Of a stretch of 64,000 bases of DNA, positions 16,769-25,842 are shown piece after piece. The DNA lies in assembly GCA_963703325.1 (NCBI GenBank), contig OY969805.1, positions 310,001-374,000 of the forward strand, given 5' to 3'. The notes beneath the pieces were generated by a model that saw only the letters and a list, made by a program, of their open reading frames with translations, was not told the DNA's origin and made no database searches. This DNA is from Aquilonibacter sp963703325 (GTDB lineage Bacteria; Vulcanimicrobiota; Vulcanimicrobiia; Vulcanimicrobiales; Vulcanimicrobiaceae). The number at the start of each line of letters is the position of its first letter. Positions within the stretch are counted from its first letter, which is position 1. Position numbers and translations under genes: made by a program.

Positions 16769-17382
16769 TTCTTCTGGTGAGCGCGGTTGCCCAAGAACTC
16801 GACTGGCTGGGACCGCGTGCCGGAGTCGAAACGCTGGTTTCGGGACTTGGTCCCGTGGACGCAGCGGCACGAGTCGCACGCGCGCTCTTCGCAAAGCACT
16901 ACGACGTCGTGATCAATGCGGGTATCGCGGGCGCTTTCCCCGGCGTTGCCCACGTCGGCGATGGCGTGGTGGTCGGCGAAGAGTTATTCGAGTTGCAGCA
17001 GGAGACCGGCGCGCCGCTCGTCTTGCCGCCGGGCAACCTTATTGCCGATCGCGTACCCGCCGACGCGCAGTTGATCGAAGCGATTACGTCGCTTGGATTT
17101 CCGCTGGTTCGCGGGATCACCGTGTCCCACGTAACGGCGACTGATGCAAGCGCGCAACGTTTGCGTGCGCGCGGCGCCGAGATCGAATCGATGGAGGGGT
17201 TCTCCGTGCTACGCGCAGCGCAACTCGCGAACGTCCCGGCAATCGAGGTGCGCGGCATCTCGAATATCGTCGGCGATCGTGCCAACAGCGAGTGGGATTT
17301 CGCCGCTGGGATTACCGGGTTGCGCCGCGTGCTCAACGCTACCCTCGATCTTCTGCATACGACGCCTGCCCATGCCGACTAG
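16765..17382 (+). CDS. mqnB: Futalosine hydrolase MqnB
   Basis: A 205-aa nucleoside phosphorylase-like hydrolase that releases hypoxanthine from futalosine in the alternative menaquinone pathway. The family fold is visible in VSGLGPVDAA, NAGIAGAFP, GDGVVVGEE, ESMEGFSVLRAA (base/ribose-binding glutamates) and RGISNIVGDR. Its identity is reinforced by the next gene, mqnD, which it overlaps by 11 bases. MqnA, MqnC and MqnE are not in the window. Confidence 0.9.
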   Translation: MILLVSAVAQELDWLGPRAGVETLVSGLGPVDAAARVARALFAKHYDVVINAGIAGAFPGVAHVGDGVVVGEELFELQQETGAPLVLPPGNLIADRVPADAQLIEAITSLGFPLVRGITVSHVTATDASAQRLRARGAEIESMEGFSVLRAAQLANVPAIEVRGISNIVGDRANSEWDFAAGITGLRRVLNATLDLLHTTPAHAD

Positions 17383-18220
17383 CGCCGTTCGAACGTACGC
17401 ACTCGCGTATTCGCCGTGTCCGAACGACACCTATATCTTTGCCGCATTGACCAACGGCTTGCTGGGCGACGCGCCGGCCGTGCGGGTACACTTCGCCGAC
17501 ATCGAGGAACTCAACGCTGCGGCCGCGCGCGCCGAATTTGAGCTCACCAAGGTCAGCTACGGTGCGATTCCTTACTTGATGGACAACTACCGCATCCTGC
17601 GCTCCGGCGGCGCCCTCGGGCGGGGCTGCGGACCTCTCGTCGTGACGCGCCCCGGCGTCGCGTCGAAGCTTGGCGACCTTCGCGACCTTCGCGTCGCGAT
17701 TCCCGGCGAACGCACGACGGCGTTCATGCTGTTGCAATTAGCATTGGGATCGCGCCCGCAGACAACCCAGATGCGCTTCGATGCAATCATTCCCGCGGTT
17801 GCCCGCGGTGAGATCGATGCCGGGCTCATCATTCACGAATCCCGTTTCACCTATCGAAATGCCGGATTGGTCAGCGTCGCCGATCTCGGCGACTGGTGGG
17901 AATCGGTGACGGGCATGCCGATCCCGCTTGGTGCGATCCTGGCGCGCAACGATCTCGGCGCGGAACGCGCGCGGGCTATCGACGACGCGATACGCGCGAG
18001 CCTCCAATTTGCGCGGACGAATCCCGAGGCGATCATGCCGTTTGTACGGGAGCACGCATTCGAGATGAGCGATGACGTGATGCGCAAGCACATCGAGTTG
18101 TACGTGAACGAATACAGCAGTGATATCGGCGAGGACGGCATCGCTGCGGTCAACGAGCTCTTCGCCCGCGCTCGCGCGGCAGCGATCTTACAAGCCGATG
18201 CAGCGCCGCACTTTTCTTAA
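17372..18220 (+). CDS. mqnD: 1,4-dihydroxy-6-naphthoate synthase MqnD
   Basis: A 282-aa periplasmic-binding-protein-fold enzyme that converts cyclic dehypoxanthine futalosine to 1,4-dihydroxy-6-naphthoate. Recognisable parts are LAYSPCPNDTYIFAAL at the N-terminus, ELTKVSYGAIPYL, GRGCGPLVV and GLIIHESRFTY. An open frame reaches further upstream, but the ATG at 17372 gives the family N-terminus exactly. With MqnB it shows that this organism makes menaquinone by the futalosine route. Its 3' end overlaps the namZ start by 23 bases. Confidence 0.92.
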   Translation: MPTSAVRTYALAYSPCPNDTYIFAALTNGLLGDAPAVRVHFADIEELNAAAARAEFELTKVSYGAIPYLMDNYRILRSGGALGRGCGPLVVTRPGVASKLGDLRDLRVAIPGERTTAFMLLQLALGSRPQTTQMRFDAIIPAVARGEIDAGLIIHESRFTYRNAGLVSVADLGDWWESVTGMPIPLGAILARNDLGAERARAIDDAIRASLQFARTNPEAIMPFVREHAFEMSDDVMRKHIELYVNEYSSDIGEDGIAAVNELFARARAAAILQADAAPHFS

Positions 18221-19406
18221 GCTCGCCGGCGCGATACCGCTGCTGGCGGCGTCCGCGCCGCCCGCTAACGTCACACTTGGCGACGAGATCTTCCTCTCGC
18301 AAACCTGGCGCGAGTTGCACGCGCGGCGCGTCGGCGTGATCACCAATCAAACCGGCGTGACCTCGCGACTCGAGACGCTGGTCGATGCGATTCGCCACAA
18401 TCCGGCGATTGCGGTGCGCGCGATCTACGCACCCGAGCACGGCTTTCGCGGCGACCGGACCGCTGGTTCGTATGTACCGTCGTACGTGGACGCAGCAACC
18501 GGCTTGCCGGTCTATAGTCTGTACGGACCGACCCGTCATCCCAGTGAAGCGATGCTGCACGACGTCGATGTCCTGCTCTTCGATATCCAGGACGTTGGGT
18601 CACGCGCGTACACGTTTATTTCGACGATGGCGTACGGAATGCAAAGCGCCGCCGCGCAAGGCAAGGAATTCTGGGTGCTCGATCGCCCCAATCCAGTCGG
18701 CGGCACGCTCGTCGAAGGTCCGGTGCTCGAACCGAGCGAGGAATCGTTCATCGGACTCTATCCGATCGCAATGCGGCACGGCATGACCGTCGGTGAGCTC
18801 GCGCGATTGTTCAACGACCACTTCGGTATCGGCGCGAAGCTGCGTGTCATTGCGATGCACGGCTATACGCGAGCGATGATTTGGCCCGACACCGGCTTGC
18901 AATGGGTGCCGAGTTCACCGAATATCCCGACCTGGCAGACGACGTTCCCTTATTTAGCGACCGGCCTCATCGACAACGCCGGCGTGAACGGCGGTGTCGG
19001 CACAACCTCACCGTTCTTTTATGCGGGCGGCGACGGGATCGACCCGGATGCGCTCGCGGGCCGGCTCAACGCGCGCAACCTGCCCGGCGTGTATTTTCGT
19101 CCGGCCTCCTGGTCGCCGATTGCCGGATTTTGGGCGGCCAAGGAATTGCGCGGCGTCGAGTTGATGATCGTGGATCCGCGCACATTCACCGCTGTGCGCA
19201 GCGCGGTCGAGATCCTATGCGCGGTGCGCGACATCGCGCCGCACCAAATCTCGATCAAGGAGCCGGCTTCGCTCGATCGCGATTGGGGAACGACGTCGCT
19301 GCGCCTTGGCCTGGCAGCAGGGAAAAGCGCCGACGCCATTATGGGCGAATGGCGCCCGCGCTTGGAGGAATTTGTAGACTTGCGCTCGCGCTATCTGCTG
19401 TACTAA
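18198..19406 (+). CDS. Exo-beta-N-acetylmuramidase NamZ / DUF1343 family
   Basis: A 402-aa exported enzyme. DUF1343 proteins of the NamZ type release terminal MurNAc from peptidoglycan fragments. The start MQRRTFLKLAGAIPLLAA is a twin-arginine signal peptide. Family landmarks are VGVITNQTGV, APEHGFRG, VYSLYGPTRHPS, LLFDIQDVGSRAYTFISTM, VLDRPNPVGG and EGPVLEPSEESFIGLYPI. Length matches the family. The ATG at 18198 is chosen because it begins the Tat signal. It is the last gene of the queuosine-menaquinone run and convergent, by a 4-base overlap, with the STAS-like gene. Confidence 0.85.
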   Translation: MQRRTFLKLAGAIPLLAASAPPANVTLGDEIFLSQTWRELHARRVGVITNQTGVTSRLETLVDAIRHNPAIAVRAIYAPEHGFRGDRTAGSYVPSYVDAATGLPVYSLYGPTRHPSEAMLHDVDVLLFDIQDVGSRAYTFISTMAYGMQSAAAQGKEFWVLDRPNPVGGTLVEGPVLEPSEESFIGLYPIAMRHGMTVGELARLFNDHFGIGAKLRVIAMHGYTRAMIWPDTGLQWVPSSPNIPTWQTTFPYLATGLIDNAGVNGGVGTTSPFFYAGGDGIDPDALAGRLNARNLPGVYFRPASWSPIAGFWAAKELRGVELMIVDPRTFTAVRSAVEILCAVRDIAPHQISIKEPASLDRDWGTTSLRLGLAAGKSADAIMGEWRPRLEEFVDLRSRYLLY

Positions 19407-19720
19407 GCGGCGCCGGGTAACTCGTCGACGCGGCTAATGATGTTCAGCGAATGAGAAAATGTAATTGAACGCAGCATGGTGGCGACCCGCTCCTCGAGCG
19501 CGACGCACGTGACGCGCGCGTCGAGCTCCGATGCGCGGCGCAGCAGCCCCTGCAGCGCCGCGATCGTCGCTTCCTCGAGATTGGGGAACGTGTCCATGAC
19601 GACAACGATGTTCTTCCGGCCGCTCGCCGCAAAGCGTTCGACCTGCGCGAGCAGCACCGCATCAAGCGGTTCGCTCCCGCGAGCATGACCCGTGATAAAC
19701 GCGAGGTTATGCTGTGTCAT
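19403..19720 (-). CDS. STAS-like domain protein
   Basis: A 105-aa protein from the ATG ending at 19720 (a longer form from 19765 is possible). It has the alternating strand/helix pattern of STAS domains: IVVVMDTFPNLEEATIAALQGLL, then a strand ARVTCVALEERVATML and a last helix. The usual phosphorylated D-S of anti-sigma antagonists is replaced by N-L-E-E-A, so phospho-regulation like SpoIIAA is unlikely. It stands alone on the minus strand, facing namZ. No partner kinase or phosphatase is adjacent. Confidence 0.6.
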   Translation of the reverse strand: MTQHNLAFITGHARGSEPLDAVLLAQVERFAASGRKNIVVVMDTFPNLEEATIAALQGLLRRASELDARVTCVALEERVATMLRSITFSHSLNIISRVDELPGAA

Positions 19721-19825
19721 CGTGGGACAATCGTACGACAGACGCCTGTGCACGGCATTAGCCACCTGGTAAAGCGTTGGGGCTCCCGGCTATACAAGAG
19801 CGGTACCTCTGTCGTATAGTTGGGC

Positions 19826-22800
19826 ATGGCTACGACCCTCCTCGACTCTCGCTACGACACCGACGCCTGCGGCGTGGGGTTTGTGGCGGCGCTCGACGGA
19901 CGGCCTTCGCGTGAGGTGCTCGACCGTGCATTGGTCGCGCTCACGCGCCTGAGCCATCGCGGCGCGGTCGCATCCGACGGCCGCAGCAGTGACGGCGTCG
20001 GCATCCTGACCCAAATCCCGCGACCGCTCTTCGGAGCGGATGCGGTTGCGATGCTCTTCCTCGACCCCGCCCGATTCGAGCACGAATCCGCGATCTTCGC
20101 GCGACTTATTACCGAGCACGGATTCGTACACATTACCTGGCGCGACGTACCGATCGACCCGTCGCTCCTCGGCCCGAAAGCTCGAGATGGACTCCCAAAG
20201 ATACGGCAGGCGCTGCTCACCGCAGCACCCACGGAGCATCCATCCAGCGACGGCGCCGACGAACTCGAGCGCCGTTGCTCATTATTGCGTAAGGCGTTCG
20301 AACGCGACTGTCCGGGCGCGTACGTGTGCTCACTCTCATCGCGTACCATCGTTTATAAGGCGCTTTGCGCGAGCGCAGATTTGGCAGCGTTTTACCCCGA
20401 TCTCGCCGACTCGGCATACGCCTCAACGTTTGCCGTCTTTCACCAGCGCTACGCGACGAACGTGCTGCCGCGCTGGTCGCTGGCGCAACCCTTCCGGCTG
20501 CTCGCGCACAACGGTGAGATCAACACGATCTGGGGTAACCGCGCGCGAATGGAAGCGCGACGCTCGTCGCTGCCGCCCGCGTTTGAACCGCTGCTCACGC
20601 CTGGCCTCTCGGACTCAGGCAGCCTCGACGAAGTCGCCGAGCTGCTCGCGCGCCATGGCCGCACCGTTTGCGAATCGCTGCGCATGCTGATGCCTCCGGT
20701 CGCCGATCGCAACGAATCACTCTTTCATCGGTATCACGCCGACGTCGTCGAAGCGTGGGACGGCCCCGCTGCGGTGGCCTTTGCCGACGGCAACTTCGTC
20801 GGCGCCGCGCTCGATCGCAACGGGCTACGCCCGTGCCGGTACACGATCGACGATCGCCTGATCGTTGCCGGCTCGGAAGCCGGCATTGCGGACCTCGATT
20901 CTGAGCGTATCGTCTGCAGCGGGCGGCTCGGCCCCGGTGAAATGATCGCCTTCGACGTCGCGAACGCGCGCGTGCTCTTCGATGCCGATCTCACGCGCCT
21001 CTTCGATGCCGGGACTCCGTATAGCGAGTTGATCGAAGACGAGCGGCTCGAAGCGGTCACGGCGCAGACACTCGCTCCTGAGGCGCTTGTGGAGTTACAG
21101 CATCGCTTCAACTACTCGCGCGAAGACGTCAAGATGATCCTCGAGCCGATGGCGGCCGATGCGAAGGAACCGCTCTGGTCGATGGGCGACGACACGCCGC
21201 TTGCGCCGCTCGGGCGCGCACCGCGTCCGATCTACAACTACTTCCGGCAACGCTTTTCGCAGGTGACGAATCCGCCGATCGACTCGTTGCGCGAGGCGAA
21301 CGTCTTCTCGCTGCGGACGCGGCTTGGTCCGTGGCCGCATCTGCTCGACAAGCACGCGCCGCTGCCGGGGCTCGTGCTCGAATCGCCGGTGCTCTCGCTG
21401 GGCCAGGTCGCAGCACTGCATGGGCTCGATCGCATCGCGTGCGTCCTCGAGACGGACGAAACGCTCGAAGGCGCGATCGAACGCGTCTGCGCGCAAGCCG
21501 TGGAACGCGTGCGTCGGTCCGACGCGAAATTGTTGCTGCTTTCCGACCGCATGGCGACGCCCGAGAAACCGGCAATCCCCATGGCGCTTGCGCTCGGCGC
21601 GGTCCATCGCGCGCTCGTCGAGTGGGGTATCCGCACGCGTACCGGACTGGCCGTCGAAGCGGGCGACTGCCGCGACGTCCACCACGTCGCGGTCCTTATC
21701 GGGTATGGTGCCGGCGCAGTGTGTCCGTGGCTTGCGTTCGAAACGGTTCGTGCGGTTGCCGGCGAGGAGGGCGAGGCGCGCGCGATTCGCGCGCTCGATC
21801 TCGGCATCGCAAAGATTATGTCGAAATGCGGCATCTCGATCCTGGATAGCTATCGCGGTGCGCAGCTCTTCGACATCATCGGCTTGCATGAAGAGATCGC
21901 AGAACGGTGTTTCTCGGGCTCGCCGTCACCGATCTCCGGCCGCACCTTCGCACAGATCGAGCAGCAAGTGCGCGAGACCTGGAGCCATGGCGACGGTGAG
22001 CTGCCCGATTATGGTTGGATTCGCTTCCGTCGCGGCGAGCTTGCAGAGATCCACAGCTGGCAACCGACGACGATTCGCGCGCTGCAAAACGCCGCAGGCG
22101 TTGCGCGTGGCGCGGCAGTCGCCGATCTCGGCGCCGCGTGGACGACCTACACGCAAAGCGTCGAAGAGCGCGGCATACACGAACTGCGCGATCTCGTCAC
22201 ACTGCGTCCGGCCGGTCCGCAGGTTTCCATCCACGAAGTCGAACCGATTGAGGCGATCGTACCGCGCTTTGTAGCGAGCGCGATGTCGCTCGGCAGCCTG
22301 AGCCCGGAGGCACATCGCACGATCGCCGAAGCGATGAACGAACTCGGCGCGCGCTCGAACACCGGCGAAGGCGGCGAGGACGCGCCCTACGACAACAAGA
22401 TCAAGCAAGTCGCATCGGCGCGTTTCGGCGTCACCGCCGCGTACTTGGCGCGGGCGCACGAGATCGAGATCAAAATTGCCCAAGGCGCCAAGCCAGGCGA
22501 AGGCGGACAGATTCCCGGACCCAAGGTGACGGAATTGATCGCACGGTTGCGCCACGCGCAACCCGGCGTTACGCTGATCAGCCCACCGCCGCACCACGAC
22601 ATCTATTCAATTGAAGATCTCGCGCAGCTGATCTGGGATTTGAAATGCGTCAATCCGCGTGCGGCGGTCGGCGTGAAGCTCGTCTCCGAGCTCGGCGTCG
22701 GCACGGTCGCTGCCGGCGTGGCAAAAGCGTTCGCTGACTTCATCACGATCGCGGGCTACGCGGGCGGCACCGGCGCGTCTCCGCTTTCATCGATCAAGTA

Positions 22801-24052
22801 CGCCGGCAATCCGTGGGAGCTTGGCTTGGCCGAAGCCCAGCAAGTCTTGATGCACCACCATCTGCGCGGCCGCGTGCGGCTGCGCACCGACGGCGGCATC
22901 GCCAACGCGCGCGACGTGGTCGTCGCCGCGCTGCTCGGCGCCGATGAGTTTGCGTTCGGGACCGCGGTACTCGTCTCGCTCGGTTGCGACATGGCGCGGC
23001 AGTGCCATCTCAATACCTGTCCAGCCGGGATTGCGACGCAAAACCCGGAGTTGCGCACGAAGTTCCGCGGCAAGGTCGAACACGTCGTGCGCTTCTTCAC
23101 CACCCTTGCGCAGGATGTGCGCGAACTGCTTGCATCACTCGGGTTGCGCAGCCTCGATGACGCAATCGGCCGCGTGGATCTGGTCGATCAAGTCCGCGAC
23201 GACGGCGGGCTGGATCTGCGCGCGATGCTAGCGCGCACCGGCGACGGCCCAATTCGCCACGAGAGCGGCCGCAACGATCGTCCGATCGACCGGACGCCAA
23301 TCGATCTCGCCTGGATCGAGCCCTCGCTTACCGCGGCCAAGGCCGGCGTTCCCTATCGCCGGCGCGAGCGTGTGAGCAACGCCGACCGTACACTCGGCGC
23401 GCGCCTGGCGGGTCATCTCGCGCTGGCGGACCTAGCGGCGACGCCCGACCTGCATTTCGAACTGCACGGGACCGCGGGACAATCGTTCGGAGCCTTCGCG
23501 ACCGACGGTGTGACGCTCGAACTCGACGGTACGGCCAACGACTACGTGGGTAAAGGCCTATCTGGCGGCGCGATCGTGCTCCGTGCCAGCGGAGCAATTG
23601 GACGCGCCGCCGAGCCGCAGGTCGTTCTCGGTAACGTCGCGCTTTACGGCGCGACCTCGGGTTCATTGTTCGCCGCCGGCACCGCCGGCGAACGTTTTGG
23701 CGTGCGCAACTCCGGCGCGATCGCGGTGGTGGAGGGTGTGGGCCAGCATGGTTGCGAGTACATGACCGGCGGCACGGTGCTTGTGCTCGGCAACGCGGGG
23801 CGCAACTTCGGCGCCGGCATGACCGGCGGCGTCGCCTACGTTTACGACGCGGACAGCTCGTTCGAGCTCGAGCGACGCTACAACAGCGACTCCGTTACGT
23901 GCACGCCGCTCGATCCCACATCAGATGAAGCGCACATCGTGCGCGAGCTACTGGCGGCGCATGTCAACGCTACTCGTAGCCCAAGGTCAAAACAATTGTT
24001 AGACGATTGGGACGAAACCGTCACGAATACGCTCGTGATCCAACCGCACTAG
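19826..24052 (+). CDS. gltB: Glutamate synthase large subunit
   Basis: A 1408-aa enzyme that transfers the glutamine amide to 2-oxoglutarate. Residues about 1-400 are the Ntn glutaminase domain; the nucleophile is C15 in DACGVGF, exposed after a short propeptide. The central domain and the FMN domain follow (AHEIEIKIAQGAKPGEGG, KYAGNPWELG). The 3Fe-4S ligands lie in CDMARQCHLNTC. The C-terminal beta-helix has many GG repeats (YVGKGLSGG, GAGMTGGVAYV). A TTG two codons upstream is in frame, but the ATG at 19826 is the better start. No NADPH-dependent small subunit (GltD) follows: the next gene is on the other strand. Confidence 0.95.
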   Translation: MATTLLDSRYDTDACGVGFVAALDGRPSREVLDRALVALTRLSHRGAVASDGRSSDGVGILTQIPRPLFGADAVAMLFLDPARFEHESAIFARLITEHGFVHITWRDVPIDPSLLGPKARDGLPKIRQALLTAAPTEHPSSDGADELERRCSLLRKAFERDCPGAYVCSLSSRTIVYKALCASADLAAFYPDLADSAYASTFAVFHQRYATNVLPRWSLAQPFRLLAHNGEINTIWGNRARMEARRSSLPPAFEPLLTPGLSDSGSLDEVAELLARHGRTVCESLRMLMPPVADRNESLFHRYHADVVEAWDGPAAVAFADGNFVGAALDRNGLRPCRYTIDDRLIVAGSEAGIADLDSERIVCSGRLGPGEMIAFDVANARVLFDADLTRLFDAGTPYSELIEDERLEAVTAQTLAPEALVELQHRFNYSREDVKMILEPMAADAKEPLWSMGDDTPLAPLGRAPRPIYNYFRQRFSQVTNPPIDSLREANVFSLRTRLGPWPHLLDKHAPLPGLVLESPVLSLGQVAALHGLDRIACVLETDETLEGAIERVCAQAVERVRRSDAKLLLLSDRMATPEKPAIPMALALGAVHRALVEWGIRTRTGLAVEAGDCRDVHHVAVLIGYGAGAVCPWLAFETVRAVAGEEGEARAIRALDLGIAKIMSKCGISILDSYRGAQLFDIIGLHEEIAERCFSGSPSPISGRTFAQIEQQVRETWSHGDGELPDYGWIRFRRGELAEIHSWQPTTIRALQNAAGVARGAAVADLGAAWTTYTQSVEERGIHELRDLVTLRPAGPQVSIHEVEPIEAIVPRFVASAMSLGSLSPEAHRTIAEAMNELGARSNTGEGGEDAPYDNKIKQVASARFGVTAAYLARAHEIEIKIAQGAKPGEGGQIPGPKVTELIARLRHAQPGVTLISPPPHHDIYSIEDLAQLIWDLKCVNPRAAVGVKLVSELGVGTVAAGVAKAFADFITIAGYAGGTGASPLSSIKYAGNPWELGLAEAQQVLMHHHLRGRVRLRTDGGIANARDVVVAALLGADEFAFGTAVLVSLGCDMARQCHLNTCPAGIATQNPELRTKFRGKVEHVVRFFTTLAQDVRELLASLGLRSLDDAIGRVDLVDQVRDDGGLDLRAMLARTGDGPIRHESGRNDRPIDRTPIDLAWIEPSLTAAKAGVPYRRRERVSNADRTLGARLAGHLALADLAATPDLHFELHGTAGQSFGAFATDGVTLELDGTANDYVGKGLSGGAIVLRASGAIGRAAEPQVVLGNVALYGATSGSLFAAGTAGERFGVRNSGAIAVVEGVGQHGCEYMTGGTVLVLGNAGRNFGAGMTGGVAYVYDADSSFELERRYNSDSVTCTPLDPTSDEAHIVRELLAAHVNATRSPRSKQLLDDWDETVTNTLVIQPH

Positions 24053-25248
24053 CGTTGCAGCTCGCTCAGATCGATCAGCGAACCCATCACCTGCAGGCCC
24101 GCGCTGTTTGGATGTAAGTGATCGCCGCTATCGTACGCCGGCAGCATCCGCATCGGATCGCTCGGATCGCGCACCGCTGCATCGAAATCGCACATGCCGT
24201 CGAACGCTTTGCTCGTGCGGATAAACGCGTTGACCGCCTCCCGCGCCGCCGCGACGTGCTCGTTATACGCTACATAGCCCTCCGACGGCAGAATCGTGCA
24301 TGCTAATACGCGGAGCCGGCGCTCGTGAGCGCGCTCCGCGATCTGCAGCAAGCCCGCCTCAATGCGCAGCGGATCGACCTGCTGCGGCGTCTGCTCCAGG
24401 TCGTTGATGCCGAGCAGGACGATGACATCCCGCACGCCGGTTTGCGCGAGCACATCGCGATCCAAACGCGCGAGCGCGTTGATGCCATAGTGACCGCCGT
24501 CGAGTAAAATGCGGCCACCACTGATCCCGGCATTGAGCACGCCAAGCGGCGGCATCATGGAGTGCAAGATGCGGCGCGCGAGGGCGTCGGGCCATCGGCC
24601 GTTCTCGTCGGCGAGCGAATGCGCGCCGTCGGTGATCGAATCGCCAAGCGTAACGACGGCGGCCGCCGCGTCTGTCCCCGCGACGTCGACGCCGGAGAGA
24701 AAATACCACTTTCGGAACGCTTGTGTGTACGCTGCACCATTCGTGTCGAGCGTATGATCCCCGGACGATGCGAAGTTTGTCTGCAGCGCGAGCGGATGTT
24801 CGGTCGCAGCGCCCGTGGGTCCGGGAAGATAGAGACTGATGAGCAGATCGCTTCCCGGCGCGACGTTCAACGCGGCAGCGTCGGAGATCACTTGCGCACC
24901 GGGAGGAACTTGGATCGACGCGGCGCCACCAAACGTCAGCGGTTGCGGCGCGGCAGCGGGCGACGCCGCAATCGCACGTATCGCGATCGTTGCACGGCCG
25001 ATCGCGAGCGGCTCCGTGCCGAAGGTATTGGAGAAGCGCACGCGCACCACCGTTCCGCCGATGCTAACGTGCACGACCTCTCGCAGCGTCGTATCGCTAA
25101 ACGAGACTGCCGGATTGGCCCACGCCGGCGCCGCCTCCCAGGTGCCGACCCACGTTTGCGCCGCTGACGGCGCGCCGGCAGCAAGTAGCAACAGCGCGGC
25201 AGCACACGCGGCAATCCGAAGAACGGAGCGATCGCCTATGGGCGCCAT
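24049..25248 (-). CDS. Secreted SGNH/GDSL hydrolase
   Basis: A 399-aa exported esterase-like protein with a clear signal peptide (hydrophobic run of about 15 residues ending AQT). The catalytic blocks of the SGNH fold are present: VTLGDSITDG (Ser), GISGGRI (Gly), LGINDLEQ (Asn) and DHLHPN (Asp and His). A beta-rich N-terminal domain of about 150 residues precedes the hydrolase, as in carbohydrate esterases and GDSL proteins of soil bacteria. The substrate is not predictable. It overlaps the gltB end by 4 bases (convergent) and the upstream hypothetical gene by 13 bases. Confidence 0.83.
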   Translation of the reverse strand: MAPIGDRSVLRIAACAAALLLLAAGAPSAAQTWVGTWEAAPAWANPAVSFSDTTLREVVHVSIGGTVVRVRFSNTFGTEPLAIGRATIAIRAIAASPAAAPQPLTFGGAASIQVPPGAQVISDAAALNVAPGSDLLISLYLPGPTGAATEHPLALQTNFASSGDHTLDTNGAAYTQAFRKWYFLSGVDVAGTDAAAAVVTLGDSITDGAHSLADENGRWPDALARRILHSMMPPLGVLNAGISGGRILLDGGHYGINALARLDRDVLAQTGVRDVIVLLGINDLEQTPQQVDPLRIEAGLLQIAERAHERRLRVLACTILPSEGYVAYNEHVAAAREAVNAFIRTSKAFDGMCDFDAAVRDPSDPMRMLPAYDSGDHLHPNSAGLQVMGSLIDLSELQR

Positions 25249-25784
25249 CCCCGGTGCCTCGCCGATTTCGCCGCGTCAAGGTCGCCTTGCGTCCAATAGT
25301 CCGTGAGACACTGATGGTATCGAGTGAACTCCGCCCAATTCATACTGGCGTCGGCGTTGTTTCGGGCGTTCCGCACGGAGGTGACTAGGAACAACTCCCG
25401 ATACTCGCTGCGGAAACCTACGATGTCGCCTTCTAGGAATTTTCCCGAATATTGAACGAGGAGCGCACAGCAACGCTTCGCTTCGCTGGCGAAAACGACA
25501 GGGTCATTCGTCGACACGTGCTCGCCGTCGCTTTCAGAGCACCAGCGAACGAACCCAAATAAGTCGGTAACGGGCTCAAAATCGCCGTAACCGGTAATCT
25601 CCACCTCACACCACCGCTCACGGGTTTGCGCGTAGCTAACAGCGATCGAGCGTCCCCCGTTAACGTAGACCACCGCCTCCGTATAAAAAGGCGACGCGGC
25701 GTGTGCACGTCGCTCCGCAGTAAACCCCCAGCGGCGCAACACATCGGAAAAAGCATCTTCGATCAAGGCCAAAAATAAATCCAC
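25236..25784 (-). CDS. Hypothetical protein, lower-GC gene
   Basis: A 182-aa protein of unknown family with no signal peptide or membrane segment. The N-terminal part is helical (LALIEDAFSDVLRRWGF), followed by a beta region (AVVYVNGGRSIAVSYAQTRERWCEVEITGY) and a helical C-terminus with two adjacent cysteines. By eye the DNA is clearly less GC-rich than its neighbours, which could mean recent acquisition. The layout loosely recalls small cytoplasmic immunity-type proteins, but that is only an impression. It overlaps the SGNH hydrolase start by 13 bases. Confidence 0.65.
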   Translation of the reverse strand: MDLFLALIEDAFSDVLRRWGFTAERRAHAASPFYTEAVVYVNGGRSIAVSYAQTRERWCEVEITGYGDFEPVTDLFGFVRWCSESDGEHVSTNDPVVFASEAKRCCALLVQYSGKFLEGDIVGFRSEYRELFLVTSVRNARNNADASMNWAEFTRYHQCLTDYWTQGDLDAAKSARHRGWRP

Positions 25785-25794
25785 AGGCAGCGGC

Positions 25795-25834
25795 GGTCCC
25801 TCGACTATGCTTCGCTACGCTCGGGAAGACAAAG
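25795..25834 (-). repeat. Dispersed extragenic repeat, copy 2
   Basis: Read on the minus strand, this 58-base spacer contains TTGTC-T-TCCCGAGCGTAG, a 10-base insert, then TAGTCGAGGGACC. It is the same repeat as at 1059-1092. It lies between the hypothetical gene and the PilZ gene, outside coding sequence. Confidence 0.45.
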
Positions 25835-25842
25835 TGCGCGCG

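Noticed and set aside
19811..19825. A -10-like TATAGT just before gltB, suggesting a leaderless mRNA
   Set aside because: It is only a few bases from the ATG, without a convincing -35 at the right distance, so I do not list it as a promoter.
25236..25784. Toxin-immunity module
   Set aside because: The protein only loosely recalls small immunity proteins; no toxin-like gene is adjacent, so I leave it as hypothetical.
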